A stretch of DNA of 9,043 nt from Thermomonas sp. (GTDB lineage Bacteria; Pseudomonadota; Gammaproteobacteria; Xanthomonadales; Xanthomonadaceae), in assembly GCA_024711415.1 (NCBI GenBank), contig JANJSW010000034.1, forward strand, positions 1 through 9,043. Direction: 5' to 3'. A program made the translations under genes and the position numbers. Shown here one piece after another: positions 1-6,690 of this stretch (positions are counted from its first letter, which is position 1; each line of letters opens with the position of its first letter). The notes below the pieces were generated by a model. It worked only from the letters and a program-made list of their open reading frames with translations, ran no database searches and was not told the DNA's origin.

Positions 1-629
1 TTGGCGACGATGGCCAGGCAGGCGTAGTCCAGCCCCAGTTCGCGCGCCAGCCCGGCCTCCGGCATCCCGGTCATGCCGACCAGGTCGCAGCCGTCGCGGC
101 GCATGCGCGCGATCTCGGCGCGGGTTTCCAGCCGCGGCCCCTGGGTGGCGCCGTAGCAGCCACCATCGACCAGCGCCACCCCGGCGTGCATCGCCGCTGC
201 AACGACCTGCCGGCGCAACGCCGGGGTGTAGGGATCGCCGAAATCGACGTGCAGCACCTCGCTGCCCGGTTCTTCGCACAGGGTGGAGATGCGGCCCCAG
301 GTGTAGTCGATCAGCTGGTCCGGGCAGGCCAGCACGCGCGGGCCGAAGCGCTCGGTGATGCCGCCGACGGTGTTCAGCGCCAGCACCCGGGTGGCGCCCA
401 GCGCCTGCAGCGCGGCCAGGTTGGCGCGGTAATTGATCTTGTGCGGCGGCAGCGAATGGCCTTCGCCATGGCGGGCCAGGAACGCCACCCGCCGACCTGC
501 ATAGGTGCCGATGCGCACCGGGCCGGACGGCGCGCCGTAGGGCGTGACCGGCTGGTGGCTTTCGACGTCGGCCAGTTCACCGAGGGCGTAAACGCCAGTG
601 CCGCCGATGACGGCGAGTTCGATGGTCAT
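1..629 (-). CDS. mtnP: S-methyl-5'-thioinosine phosphorylase (partial, C-terminus off the left edge)
   Basis: This is a PNP/MTAP-family nucleoside phosphorylase. It cleaves a methylthio-nucleoside with phosphate to give methylthioribose-1-phosphate and a free purine, in the cytoplasm. 209 residues are present, starting MTIELAVIGGTGVYAL; the family is usually about 240-250 residues long. Visible motifs are the phosphate loop GGTG (residues 9-12), ARHGEGH (52-58, phosphate-binding Arg/His), NYRAN (66-70), NTVGG (86-90), GPRLETRAE (164-172) and MTGMPEAGLARE (186-197). The frame is open to the left edge, where the next codon begins AA. That position aligns with the adenine-contacting Asp220 of human MTAP, and GA- (Asp) is excluded, which favours a 6-oxopurine (thioinosine) substrate. 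The start is set by GGAGAG 6 nt upstream. It lies 210 bp downstream of hpt, which would use its product hypoxanthine. The family is certain; the substrate call is an inference, and a plain MTA phosphorylase is the alternative. Confidence 0.88.
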   Translation of the reverse strand, partial: MTIELAVIGGTGVYALGELADVESHQPVTPYGAPSGPVRIGTYAGRRVAFLARHGEGHSLPPHKINYRANLAALQALGATRVLALNTVGGITERFGPRVLACPDQLIDYTWGRISTLCEEPGSEVLHVDFGDPYTPALRRQVVAAAMHAGVALVDGGCYGATQGPRLETRAEIARMRRDGCDLVGMTGMPEAGLARELGLDYACLAIVA

Positions 630-635
630 GCAGTG

Positions 636-641
636 CTCTCC
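636..641 (-). promoter_or_regulatory. Shine-Dalgarno site of mtnP
   Basis: On the minus strand the bases read GGAGAG, ending 6 nt before the ATG at 629. This is the only good ribosome site near the N-terminus and fixes the start of mtnP just after the palindromic spacer. Confidence 0.7.
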
Positions 642-665
642 AGTCAGATCGCAATCAAGCCGCAA

Positions 666-779
666 GCATGCCCGCGCCGGTGGCGCCGGGCCGGACTCTC
701 GGCGACAGGGATGTCGCCGAGAAGCCTACATGGACGTATTCACGGCGTGTCCGGCCCGGCGCTGCCGGTGCGGGCATGC
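666..779. repeat. 114-bp nested palindromic intergenic element
   Basis: The outer arms are 666-696 and 749-779. They are reverse complements over 31 bp with three mismatches, and the inner 14 bp (683-696 with 749-762, gcgccgggccggac) match perfectly. Inside lies a second perfect 10-bp stem, tctcggcgac (697-706) with gtcgccgaga (713-722), around a 6-nt loop. An unpaired 26-nt segment (723-748) follows. As RNA it would fold into a long stem carrying a side hairpin. It sits between hpt and mtnP, codes for nothing, and has no U-tract. It resembles the dispersed palindromic or MITE-like intergenic repeats common in Xanthomonadaceae, but copy number cannot be judged from one window. It may act as an RNA-processing or stability element. 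Confidence 0.75.
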
Positions 780-839
780 GCCTTGGTATCCCAGCCGTCG
801 AAGCGCTGCCGGCACGCACGCGAGCATGATGCGATACCG

Positions 840-1397
840 CTAGTCGCCCAACGCATAGATCGCCGGCAGGTTGCGGCCCTGCTCGTAGTAGTCCATGCCG
901 TAGCCGAAGACGTACGCATCCGGCACCTGCACGCCGACATGATCGGCGGCGATGCCCTCGACGCAGCGGTCGTGGACCTTTTCCGCCAGCACCGCGATCC
1001 GCACCTCGGCCGCGCCCTGGTCCTCGCACCACTGCTTCACCGCCAGCAGGGTATGCCCCTCGTCGAGGATATCGTCCGCCAGCAGCACCTTGCGACCGTG
1101 CATCGGCGTGGCCGGGCGATGCAGCCACGCGAGGCCCGAGCCGCTGGTCTGGCCGCGGTAGCGGGTGGCATGCAGGTAGTCGAACTCCAGGTCCAGCCCG
1201 AGTTCGCCCAGCGCGAACGCCAGCTGCGCGGCGAACGGCAGGCCGCCGTTCATGACCGTGAGGTACAGCGGCACGTCGCCCTCGGCGTAGGCCGCGCGGA
1301 TCTCGCCGGCCATCCGCACGATGGCCTGCTCCAGCGCCGGACGATCGAACAATACCTGTGCCGATGCCAATGCATCGCCCAGCTTCGGTGCACTCAT
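840..1397 (-). CDS. hpt: Hypoxanthine(-guanine) phosphoribosyltransferase
   Basis: This cytoplasmic type I phosphoribosyltransferase converts hypoxanthine (and often guanine) plus PRPP to IMP (or GMP) in purine salvage. The protein has 185 residues, normal for bacterial Hpt. Visible features are MNGG (49-52), matching the KGG-type pyrophosphate loop; the PRPP-binding signature VLLADDILDEGHT (104-116) with the two acidic residues D108 and D109; K140 in LAEK at the base-contacting position; and the C-terminal VPDAYVFGYGMDYYEQGRNL (158-177), where an aromatic residue stacks on the purine. The ATG overlaps the nagZ stop as ATGA. A site reading GGGAG lies 7 nt upstream within nagZ, so translation is probably coupled. 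The neighbouring mtnP product supplies its substrate. The family call is firm; preference for hypoxanthine over guanine is not resolved by sequence alone. Confidence 0.93.
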   Translation of the reverse strand: MSAPKLGDALASAQVLFDRPALEQAIVRMAGEIRAAYAEGDVPLYLTVMNGGLPFAAQLAFALGELGLDLEFDYLHATRYRGQTSGSGLAWLHRPATPMHGRKVLLADDILDEGHTLLAVKQWCEDQGAAEVRIAVLAEKVHDRCVEGIAADHVGVQVPDAYVFGYGMDYYEQGRNLPAIYALGD

Positions 1398-2461
1398 GCC
1401 ACGTCTCCCATGTTGGTCGCGCCCGACAGAACGCCGGTTGCCAGCGACGGCGCGCGCACTTCTTCCAGCCGGGCCTGCACGCCGGCGCGGCGCGTATCGG
1501 CCAGCAGCCCGTCCCAGCCCAGCGCGCCACGGCCCAGCAGGCCCGCCAGCGCCATCGTGTTGAGCCGGCGGCCCTCGATCGCCGCCAGCGCCTCGTCCAC
1601 CTGCTGGGTGTGGCTGACCAGCACCACGTCGCAGCCGGAGTCCAGGTGCGCGTCGATGCGCGCCTTGATCCCGCCCACGGCGCCGGCGGCGGCCATGCCG
1701 ATGTCATCCGAAAACACCACCCCACGGAAGCCCAGGCCGCCGTTGGCCACGTCACCGCGCAGGATTTCCTCGATCCAGCGCCGCGAACAGCCGGCCGGCT
1801 CGGGGGCCACCTGCGGATAGGTCACGTGCGCGGTCATCACCGCGTCGGCGCCGGCGGCGATGCGGGCGGCGAACGGCACCAGGTCGTGCGCACGGATCTC
1901 GTCCAGCGGTCGCGGGTCGATGGCCGCGTCGTGGTGGGTGTCTTCCAGCACCGAGCCATGGCCGGGGAAGTGTTTGAGCGTGGCGGCCATCCCGGCTTCG
2001 TGCATGCCCTGCACGTAGACGCGGGCGAACGCGGCCACCACCCCGGGATCGGCGGCGAACGCGCGGTCGCCGATCGCACGGTTGCCGCGCGCCAGGTCCA
2101 GCACCGGGGCGAAACTGAGGTCCACGCCGCTGGCGCGCATCTCGCTGGCCATCAGCCAGGCGTGCTCGCGCGCCAGCGCCAGCGCCGCCTCGGCATCGCG
2201 CTGGTACAGCGCCTCGAAGCCGTGCAGCGCCGGCAGCTTGGTGTAGCCGTCGCGGAAGCGCTGGACGCGCCCGCCTTCCTGGTCCACGCAGATCAGCTGC
2301 GGGCGCGGCGCGACTTCGCGGATCGACTGCGTCAATTCCGCCACCTGCGCGCGCGAGGCGAAATTGCGCGCGAACAGGGTCAGGCCGGCGCAGGCGTCGT
2401 GCTGCAGCCAGTCACGCTCGCGCGCGGTGAGTTCGTGCCCGGTGATACCGATCAGCAGCAT
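1394..2461 (-). CDS. nagZ: Beta-N-acetylhexosaminidase (glycoside hydrolase family 3)
   Basis: This cytosolic enzyme of peptidoglycan recycling removes the non-reducing GlcNAc from GlcNAc-1,6-anhydroMurNAc (peptides) imported from the periplasm. It therefore influences the muropeptides that signal to AmpR-type regulators. The protein has 355 residues, somewhat longer than the approximately 340-residue family norm. Motifs are DQEGGRVQR (60-68, sugar-binding Asp60), the family signature KHFPGHG (163-169), DTHHD (174-178) with the general-acid His on the mobile loop, AHVTYP (211-216), and VVFSDDIGM (248-256) with the likely nucleophile Asp252. There is no signal peptide, as expected for a cytosolic enzyme. 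The start directly abuts the TGA of the upstream CYTH gene (zero spacing) and has AAGGA 6 nt before it. It overlaps hpt by 4 nt. Confidence 0.95.
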   Translation of the reverse strand: MLLIGITGHELTARERDWLQHDACAGLTLFARNFASRAQVAELTQSIREVAPRPQLICVDQEGGRVQRFRDGYTKLPALHGFEALYQRDAEAALALAREHAWLMASEMRASGVDLSFAPVLDLARGNRAIGDRAFAADPGVVAAFARVYVQGMHEAGMAATLKHFPGHGSVLEDTHHDAAIDPRPLDEIRAHDLVPFAARIAAGADAVMTAHVTYPQVAPEPAGCSRRWIEEILRGDVANGGLGFRGVVFSDDIGMAAAGAVGGIKARIDAHLDSGCDVVLVSHTQQVDEALAAIEGRRLNTMALAGLLGRGALGWDGLLADTRRAGVQARLEEVRAPSLATGVLSGATNMGDVA

Positions 2462-2989
2462 TCAGCGTCCTTCCATGAGGTCATGCGCCTGCCGCTCGTC
2501 GTCGCGCCACTGCGAGAACGGACGCGAGGCCAGCGCCAGATTGTAGTAGCGCTGCACGTGGGTGGCTTCGGCACCGACCCAGTCGGGCTGCGCGAAGGTC
2601 TCGTCCTCGCCCGCCAGTTCGATCTCGGCCACCACCAGCCCGGCGTTGTCGCCGAGGAATTCATCGACTTCCCACAGGTGTCCGGCATGCTCGACGTAAT
2701 GGCGGTTCTTCTCGACCAGCCCGCCTACGCACAGCTTCAGCAGCGCGCGAGCCTCCGCCACCGGCACCGGGTATTCGAACTCCTGCCGGGTCGTGCCCAG
2801 TTCGCGCGACTTGATGTTGAGAAAGGCGGCGTCGCCTTCGATGCGCACCCGCACCGAGGCCCGCATCGCGCCGGAATCCACCAGCGCCAGGTCGTTGAGG
2901 TAGCCCTGCGCCATCGGCACCACCTTGTGCGCCGCCGCGCGCCAGCCGTCGCCGCGCGGCAGGAACTTGCGCTCGATCTCGATGCCCAT
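2462..2989 (-). CDS. CYTH-domain (triphosphate tunnel metalloenzyme) protein
   Basis: This is a 175-residue single-domain CYTH protein. The N-terminal signature EIERKF (residues 4-9; E4, E6, K8) is the ExExK metal and triphosphate-binding motif. Further tunnel-wall features are R47/R49 in SVRVRIEG, K60 in LNIKS, E70-F71-E72-Y73, R97 in EKNRHY, E107/D109/E110 in WEVDEF, and the E122-E124 pair in AEIEL. Single-domain relatives are mostly inorganic triphosphatases or proteins of unknown substrate; class IV adenylate cyclases and thiamine triphosphatases share the fold. The frame is open further upstream, through rlmD, but the ATG before GIEIERKF gives the family N-terminus and lies 2 nt after the rlmD stop. 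Only a weak GAAGAAGAA purine stretch precedes it, so coupling to rlmD is likely. The fold is certain; the substrate is unknown. Confidence 0.9.
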   Translation of the reverse strand: MGIEIERKFLPRGDGWRAAAHKVVPMAQGYLNDLALVDSGAMRASVRVRIEGDAAFLNIKSRELGTTRQEFEYPVPVAEARALLKLCVGGLVEKNRHYVEHAGHLWEVDEFLGDNAGLVVAEIELAGEDETFAQPDWVGAEATHVQRYYNLALASRPFSQWRDDERQAHDLMEGR

Positions 2990-2991
2990 GC

Positions 2992-4368
2992 TCAGTTCTT
3001 CTTCGGCGGATCGAACACCGCGATGGATTCGACGTGCGCGGTGTGCGGGAACATGTCCATCACCCCCGCCTCGCGCAGCGTCCAGCCGGCCTCGTTGACC
3101 AGCCAGCCGGCGTCGCGCGCCAGCGAGCCGGGGTGGCAGCTGACGTAGACGATCTTCTTCAGGCCCTTCAGCGGCAATTGCTTGAGCACCTCGATCGCAC
3201 CGGCGCGGGCCGGGTCCAGCAGCAGCTTGTCGAAGCCCTGCTTCAGCCACGGCTGCCCGGCCAGGTCCTGGGCCAGGTCGGCGGCGAAGAACTGCACGTT
3301 GCCCATGCCGTTGTGCTCGGCATTCAGGCGCGCCCGCGCCACCAGCCCGGCGTCGCCTTCCACCCCGATCACCGCGCCGTCGCCGGACGCGCGCGCCAGC
3401 GGCAGGGTGAAGTTGCCCAGCCCGCAGAACAGGTCCAGCACGCGCTCGCCCGGCTGCACGTCCAGCAGGTCCAGCGCGCGGGCGATCATCGCCTCGTTCA
3501 ACTTGGCGTTGACCTGGATGAAGTCGAGCGGGCGGAACAGCAGCTCCACGTCCCATTGCGGCAGCCGGAACGAGAGCTGTGGCGCCTCGCCGTCGAGCGG
3601 ATGCACGGAATCGTTGCCGCCGGGCTGCAGGAAGATGGCGAACCCATGCGCCTGCCCGAACCCGGCCAGCTTCGCCCGGTCCGCCTCCGACAGCGGTTGC
3701 AGGTGGCGGAACACCAGCGCGATGGCGGCATCGCCGGCGATGAATTCGATCTGCGGGATGTCGCGGCGCGCGTCCATGCCGTCCACCAGCGCGCCCAGCG
3801 CGTCCAGCTTGAAGCCCAGCTGCGGGATGACGGTATGGCATTCGCGCAGGTCGGCGACGAAACGCGGGTCGGTTTCGCGGAACCCCACCAGCGTCTTGTC
3901 CTTCTTCTCCACCCGCCGCACCGACAAGCGGCCCTTGCGCCGGTAGCCCCAGACCTCGCCGCGCAGCGGCGGCAGCACCGCGGCGGGCGTGACGTGCCCG
4001 ATGCGCTGCAGGTTGTCCAGCAGCACCCGCTGCTTGGCTTCGATCTGTTTGTCCTCCGCCAAGTGCTGCAGCACGCAGCCGGCGCAGACGCCGAAATGCG
4101 GGCAGCGCGGGGTCACCCGGTCCGGCGAGGCGCGCAGCACCTCCAGCGTCTTCGCCTCGTCGAAATGCTTGGAACGCGCGGTCTGCTGCACGGAAACGGA
4201 TTCGCCCGGCAGCGCGCCCGCCACGAACACCGCCTTGCCGGCCTGCGCGTGGCCTTCCGGCCAGCGGGCAACGCCGCGGCCATCGTGGATGAGGTCGAGG
4301 ATGTCTAGGGTCTTGGGGGTCTGGTCGAGGCGGGCCACGGCACGGAAAGACGTTGGATAGCCGCTCAT
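2992..4368 (-). CDS. rlmD: 23S rRNA (uracil(1939)-C(5))-methyltransferase
   Basis: This SAM-dependent RNA methyltransferase of the TrmA/RlmD/RlmC family makes m5U1939 in 23S rRNA. The 458-residue protein has an N-terminal TRAM-like beta domain (roughly 17-75, containing [12 protein letters not shown]). It then has an iron-sulfur cluster set C89, C95, C98 ([10 protein letters not shown]) and C177, a central insert, and a C-terminal Rossmann domain with SAM motif [14 protein letters not shown] (310-323), DPAR (385-388) and the catalytic Cys411 in VYVSCHPGS. The conserved HVES (445-448) carries the likely base Glu447. DPAR, rather than the commoner DPPR, is also found in E. coli RlmD as I recall it. 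I chose the ATG at 4368. No clear Shine-Dalgarno is present, and an in-frame ATG at 4395 or a GTG about 10 codons inside are alternatives. It is the first gene of the minus-strand run and diverges from the carboxylase gene. Confidence 0.93.
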   Translation of the reverse strand: MSGYPTSFRAVARLDQTPKTLDILDLIHDGRGVARWPEGHAQAGKAVFVAGALPGESVSVQQTARSKHFDEAKTLEVLRASPDRVTPRCPHFGVCAGCVLQHLAEDKQIEAKQRVLLDNLQRIGHVTPAAVLPPLRGEVWGYRRKGRLSVRRVEKKDKTLVGFRETDPRFVADLRECHTVIPQLGFKLDALGALVDGMDARRDIPQIEFIAGDAAIALVFRHLQPLSEADRAKLAGFGQAHGFAIFLQPGGNDSVHPLDGEAPQLSFRLPQWDVELLFRPLDFIQVNAKLNEAMIARALDLLDVQPGERVLDLFCGLGNFTLPLARASGDGAVIGVEGDAGLVARARLNAEHNGMGNVQFFAADLAQDLAGQPWLKQGFDKLLLDPARAGAIEVLKQLPLKGLKKIVYVSCHPGSLARDAGWLVNEAGWTLREAGVMDMFPHTAHVESIAVFDPPKKN

Positions 4369-4455
4369 TGTCGCAGACTGCGGCCCCTGCCCCATTCGGG
4401 CGCGGCCTGCACAGGCGGTATCCTTGGCGTTTTGCCGCCGCACCGGACCCGCCGC
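4369..4455. promoter_or_regulatory. Divergent promoter region of rlmD and the carboxylase gene
   Basis: This 87-bp spacer must carry the start signals for both divergent genes. On the plus strand a possible -10, TATCCT, lies at 4419-4424. A short dyad GCCTG-CA-CAGGC (4405-4416) lies just upstream of it and could be an operator. No convincing -35 is seen, and neither gene has a good ribosome site. The hexamer and dyad assignments are tentative. Confidence 0.3.
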
Positions 4456-6066
4456 ATGCCCGCGCTGACCTCGCAGATCGACCCCCGCTCGCAGGACTTC
4501 CTCGACAACGTCGCCTTCCACCGCGAACTGGTGGCCGAGCTGGACCGCCGGCTGGCGCGCGCGGCCGACGGCGGCGGCGAGAAGGCGCGGACCAAGCACA
4601 CCGAGCGTGGCAAGCTGCTGCCGCGCGAACGGATCGACGCCCTGCTCGATCCGGGTTCGCCGTTCCTCGAGATCGCGCCGCTTGCCGCCGAGGGCATGTA
4701 CGACGACGCCGCGCCGGCCGCCGGCATGGTCTGCGGGATCGGCCGGGTGATGGGCCAGGAAGTGGTGATCGTGGCCAACGACGCCACCGTCAAGGGCGGC
4801 ACCTACTTCCCGATGACGGTGAAGAAGCACCTGCGCGCGCAGGAAGTGGCGCGAGAAAACAAGCTGCCCTGCGTCTACCTGGTCGACTCCGGCGGCGCCT
4901 TCCTGCCGCTGCAGGACGAGGTGTTCCCGGACAAGGAGCACTTCGGGCGGATCTTCTACAACCAGGCGCGATTGAGCGCGGAAAACATCCCGCAAATTGC
5001 CGTCGTGATGGGCAGCTGCACCGCCGGCGGCGCCTACGTGCCGGCGATGTGCGACGAATCGGTGATCGTGAAGGAACAGGGCACGATCTTCCTCGGTGGC
5101 CCGCCGCTGGTGAAGGCGGCCACCGGCGAGGTGGTGGATGCCGAAACGCTGGGCGGCGCCGATGTGCACACCAGCATCTCGGGCGTGGCCGACCATTTCG
5201 CCGAGGACGACCGCCACGCGCTGGAGATTGCGCGCGGCATCGTCGGCACGCTCAATCGCAGGAAGGTGCTGCCGGTGGCCGCGCAGTCCGTGCGCGAGCC
5301 GCTGTATGCGGCGGAGGAGCTGTACGGCATCGTGCCGAAGGACGCGCGCCGGCCGTTCGACATCCGCGAGGTGATCGCGCGCATCACCGACGGCAGCGAG
5401 CTGCAGGAGTTCAAGGCACGCTACGGCAAGACCCTGGTGACCGGCTTCGCCCACCTGCACGGCTACCCGGTCGGGATCGTCGCCAACAACGGCATCCTGT
5501 TCGCCGAAAGCGCGCTGAAGGGCGCGCACTTCATCGAGCTGTGCAACCAGCGCGGCATCCCGCTGGTGTTCCTGCAGAACATCACCGGCTTCATGGTCGG
5601 CAAGAAGTACGAACAGGCCGGCATCGCCAAGGATGGCGCCAAGATGGTGACGGCGGTGGCGTGCAGCCACGTGCCCAAGTTCACCGTGGTGATCGGCGGC
5701 AGCTTCGGCGCCGGCAACTACGCGATGTGCGGCCGCGCCTACGGCGCGCGCTTCCTGTGGATGTGGCCGAACGCACGCATCAGCGTGATGGGCGGCGAGC
5801 AGGCGGCCAGCGTGCTGGCCACCGTGAAGCGCGACGGCATCGAAGCGCGCGGCGGGGTATGGACGCCGGACGAGGAAGATGCGTTCAAGGCGCCGATCCG
5901 CCAGCAGAACGAGGACCAGGGCAATCCCTACTACGCCACCGCGCGGCTGTGGGACGACGGCATCATCGACCCCGCCGACACCCGCCGGGTGCTGGGGCTG
6001 GGGCTGTCGGCCTCGCTCAATGCGCCGATCGAGGCGCGCACCCGCTTCGGCGTATTCCGCATGTGA
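4456..6066 (+). CDS. liuB: Methylcrotonyl-CoA carboxylase, beta (carboxyltransferase) subunit
   Basis: This carboxyltransferase subunit moves CO2 from carboxybiotin to 3-methylcrotonyl-CoA in leucine/isovalerate breakdown, working with a biotinylated alpha subunit (LiuD/MccA). It has 536 residues, the usual length. The N-terminal crotonase-like half has [10 protein letters not shown] (51-60), [12 protein letters not shown] (108-119), [11 protein letters not shown] (141-151) and the oxyanion segment [13 protein letters not shown] (186-198). The C-terminal half has [18 protein letters not shown] (346-363), [11 protein letters not shown] (372-382), [16 protein letters not shown] (414-429) and the end FGVFRM, which I recall also in Pseudomonas LiuB. 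These features separate it from propionyl- and acetyl-CoA carboxyltransferases. ATG 4456 matches the family N-terminus ([11 protein letters not shown]); a TTG at 4432 would add 8 unlike residues. No biotin carboxylase, dehydrogenase or hydratase gene adjoins it. Confidence 0.93.
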   Translation: MPALTSQIDPRSQDFLDNVAFHRELVAELDRRLARAADGGGEKARTKHTERGKLLPRERIDALLDPGSPFLEIAPLAAEGMYDDAAPAAGMVCGIGRVMGQEVVIVANDATVKGGTYFPMTVKKHLRAQEVARENKLPCVYLVDSGGAFLPLQDEVFPDKEHFGRIFYNQARLSAENIPQIAVVMGSCTAGGAYVPAMCDESVIVKEQGTIFLGGPPLVKAATGEVVDAETLGGADVHTSISGVADHFAEDDRHALEIARGIVGTLNRRKVLPVAAQSVREPLYAAEELYGIVPKDARRPFDIREVIARITDGSELQEFKARYGKTLVTGFAHLHGYPVGIVANNGILFAESALKGAHFIELCNQRGIPLVFLQNITGFMVGKKYEQAGIAKDGAKMVTAVACSHVPKFTVVIGGSFGAGNYAMCGRAYGARFLWMWPNARISVMGGEQAASVLATVKRDGIEARGGVWTPDEEDAFKAPIRQQNEDQGNPYYATARLWDDGIIDPADTRRVLGLGLSASLNAPIEARTRFGVFRM

Positions 6067-6093
6067 GGGGCGATGTGACTTCCATCGCATTCA

Positions 6094-6115
6094 ACAGGTT
6101 GCAGCAGCAACCTGT
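6094..6115. other. 9-bp perfect hairpin after the carboxylase gene
   Basis: acaggttgc (6094-6102) pairs perfectly with gcaacctgt (6107-6115) across a 4-nt agca loop, starting 27 nt after the carboxylase stop and ending 68 nt before the bactofilin ATG. No T-run follows on either strand, so it is at best a weak terminator. It could instead be a transcript-end stabiliser or an operator for the bactofilin promoter. Confidence 0.45.
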
Positions 6116-6170
6116 CGTATTCAGCAAAGAAGTCGTCGCAAATCGGTGGTAGCCTCGACCCCTCTTCCCG

Positions 6171-6175
6171 AGGAG
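6171..6175 (+). promoter_or_regulatory. Shine-Dalgarno site of the bactofilin gene
   Basis: AGGAG lies 8 nt before the ATG at 6184. It fixes the start as MAIWKDP and marks this gene as independently translated rather than coupled to the carboxylase. Confidence 0.75.
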
Positions 6176-6183
6176 ATCCGTGC

Positions 6184-6690
6184 ATGGCCATCTGGAAAGA
6201 CCCCGCACCGGCCGCCAAGGCCAGCGAGCCCGCCCGCTTCGAGCTTGGTTCACCCGAGCCACAGCCGGCCGTCGAGCACGCTCCGGCACCGGCAGCCCCG
6301 GCGCCGATCCGCGCCGTGGAACCCGCCGCACGGGAATCGGTGATCGCCGCCGACCTGGCCATCGAGGGCAAGATCGAGGGCGCCGGCCATGTCCGCATCG
6401 CCGGCAAGTTCAAGGGCGACATCAAGGTGCAGGGCAACCTGACCATCGACCAGGGCGCCAAGGTGTCCGGCGGCGTGTCGGCCAACAAGGTCACCCTGGC
6501 CGGCGAGCTGGACGGCAACATCACCAGCGCGCAGCAGGTGGACGTGCTGCCCAGCGGCGCGATCAACGGCGACCTCAAGGCCGGCAGCCTGACCGTGGCC
6601 GCCGGCAGCCGCATCCGCGGCCATGTCGAATGCGGCTGGGGCAAGGACGACAAGCCGGCGGCGAAGACGGAGAGCGGCAGCGCCGCATGA
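6184..6690 (+). CDS. Bactofilin (polymer-forming cytoskeletal protein)
   Basis: Bactofilins self-assemble without nucleotide into membrane-associated filaments. They act as scaffolds for cell-wall enzymes, stalks or polarity factors. The 168-residue protein has a Pro/Ala-rich, probably disordered N-terminus (1-50). A beta-helix core follows (about 51-148) of short repeated rungs such as IEGKIEGAGHVRIAGKFKGD, NLTIDQGAKVSGGVSA, KVTLAGELDGNI and LTVAAGSRIRGHVE. The tail (150-168) is short, polar and Gly/Ser/Ala-rich. The repeated pattern of small hydrophobic, Gly and Asp/Lys residues is typical of the family. There is no signal peptide or transmembrane segment. Its stop overlaps the next start as ATGA, so the two proteins are probably made together. 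A cell-shape or envelope role is inferred from the family; no wall hydrolase or other known partner is adjacent. Confidence 0.92.
   Translation: MAIWKDPAPAAKASEPARFELGSPEPQPAVEHAPAPAAPAPIRAVEPAARESVIAADLAIEGKIEGAGHVRIAGKFKGDIKVQGNLTIDQGAKVSGGVSANKVTLAGELDGNITSAQQVDVLPSGAINGDLKAGSLTVAAGSRIRGHVECGWGKDDKPAAKTESGSAA

Noticed and set aside
186..1820. Long plus-strand open frame of 544 codons
   Set aside because: It is antisense to mtnP, hpt and nagZ, spans the palindromic spacer, and its Arg/Ala/His-rich product has no recognisable domain. Such shadows are expected in GC-rich DNA.
1358..3148. Long plus-strand open frame of 596 codons
   Set aside because: It lies opposite nagZ, the CYTH gene and the rlmD end, all of which carry intact family motifs.
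2990..3841. N-terminal extension of the CYTH protein into rlmD
   Set aside because: The family motif EIERK starts right after the ATG at 2989, and the upstream part is a frame-shifted shadow of rlmD.
4432..4455. TTG start for the carboxylase, 8 codons upstream
   Set aside because: The extra residues do not match the family N-terminus, and no well-spaced ribosome site supports it. ATG 4456 fits known relatives.
4369..6090. Upstream extension of the rlmD reading frame over the carboxylase gene
   Set aside because: The frame stays open by chance. The extra residues are low-complexity Arg/Ala/His and antisense to a well-conserved carboxyltransferase.
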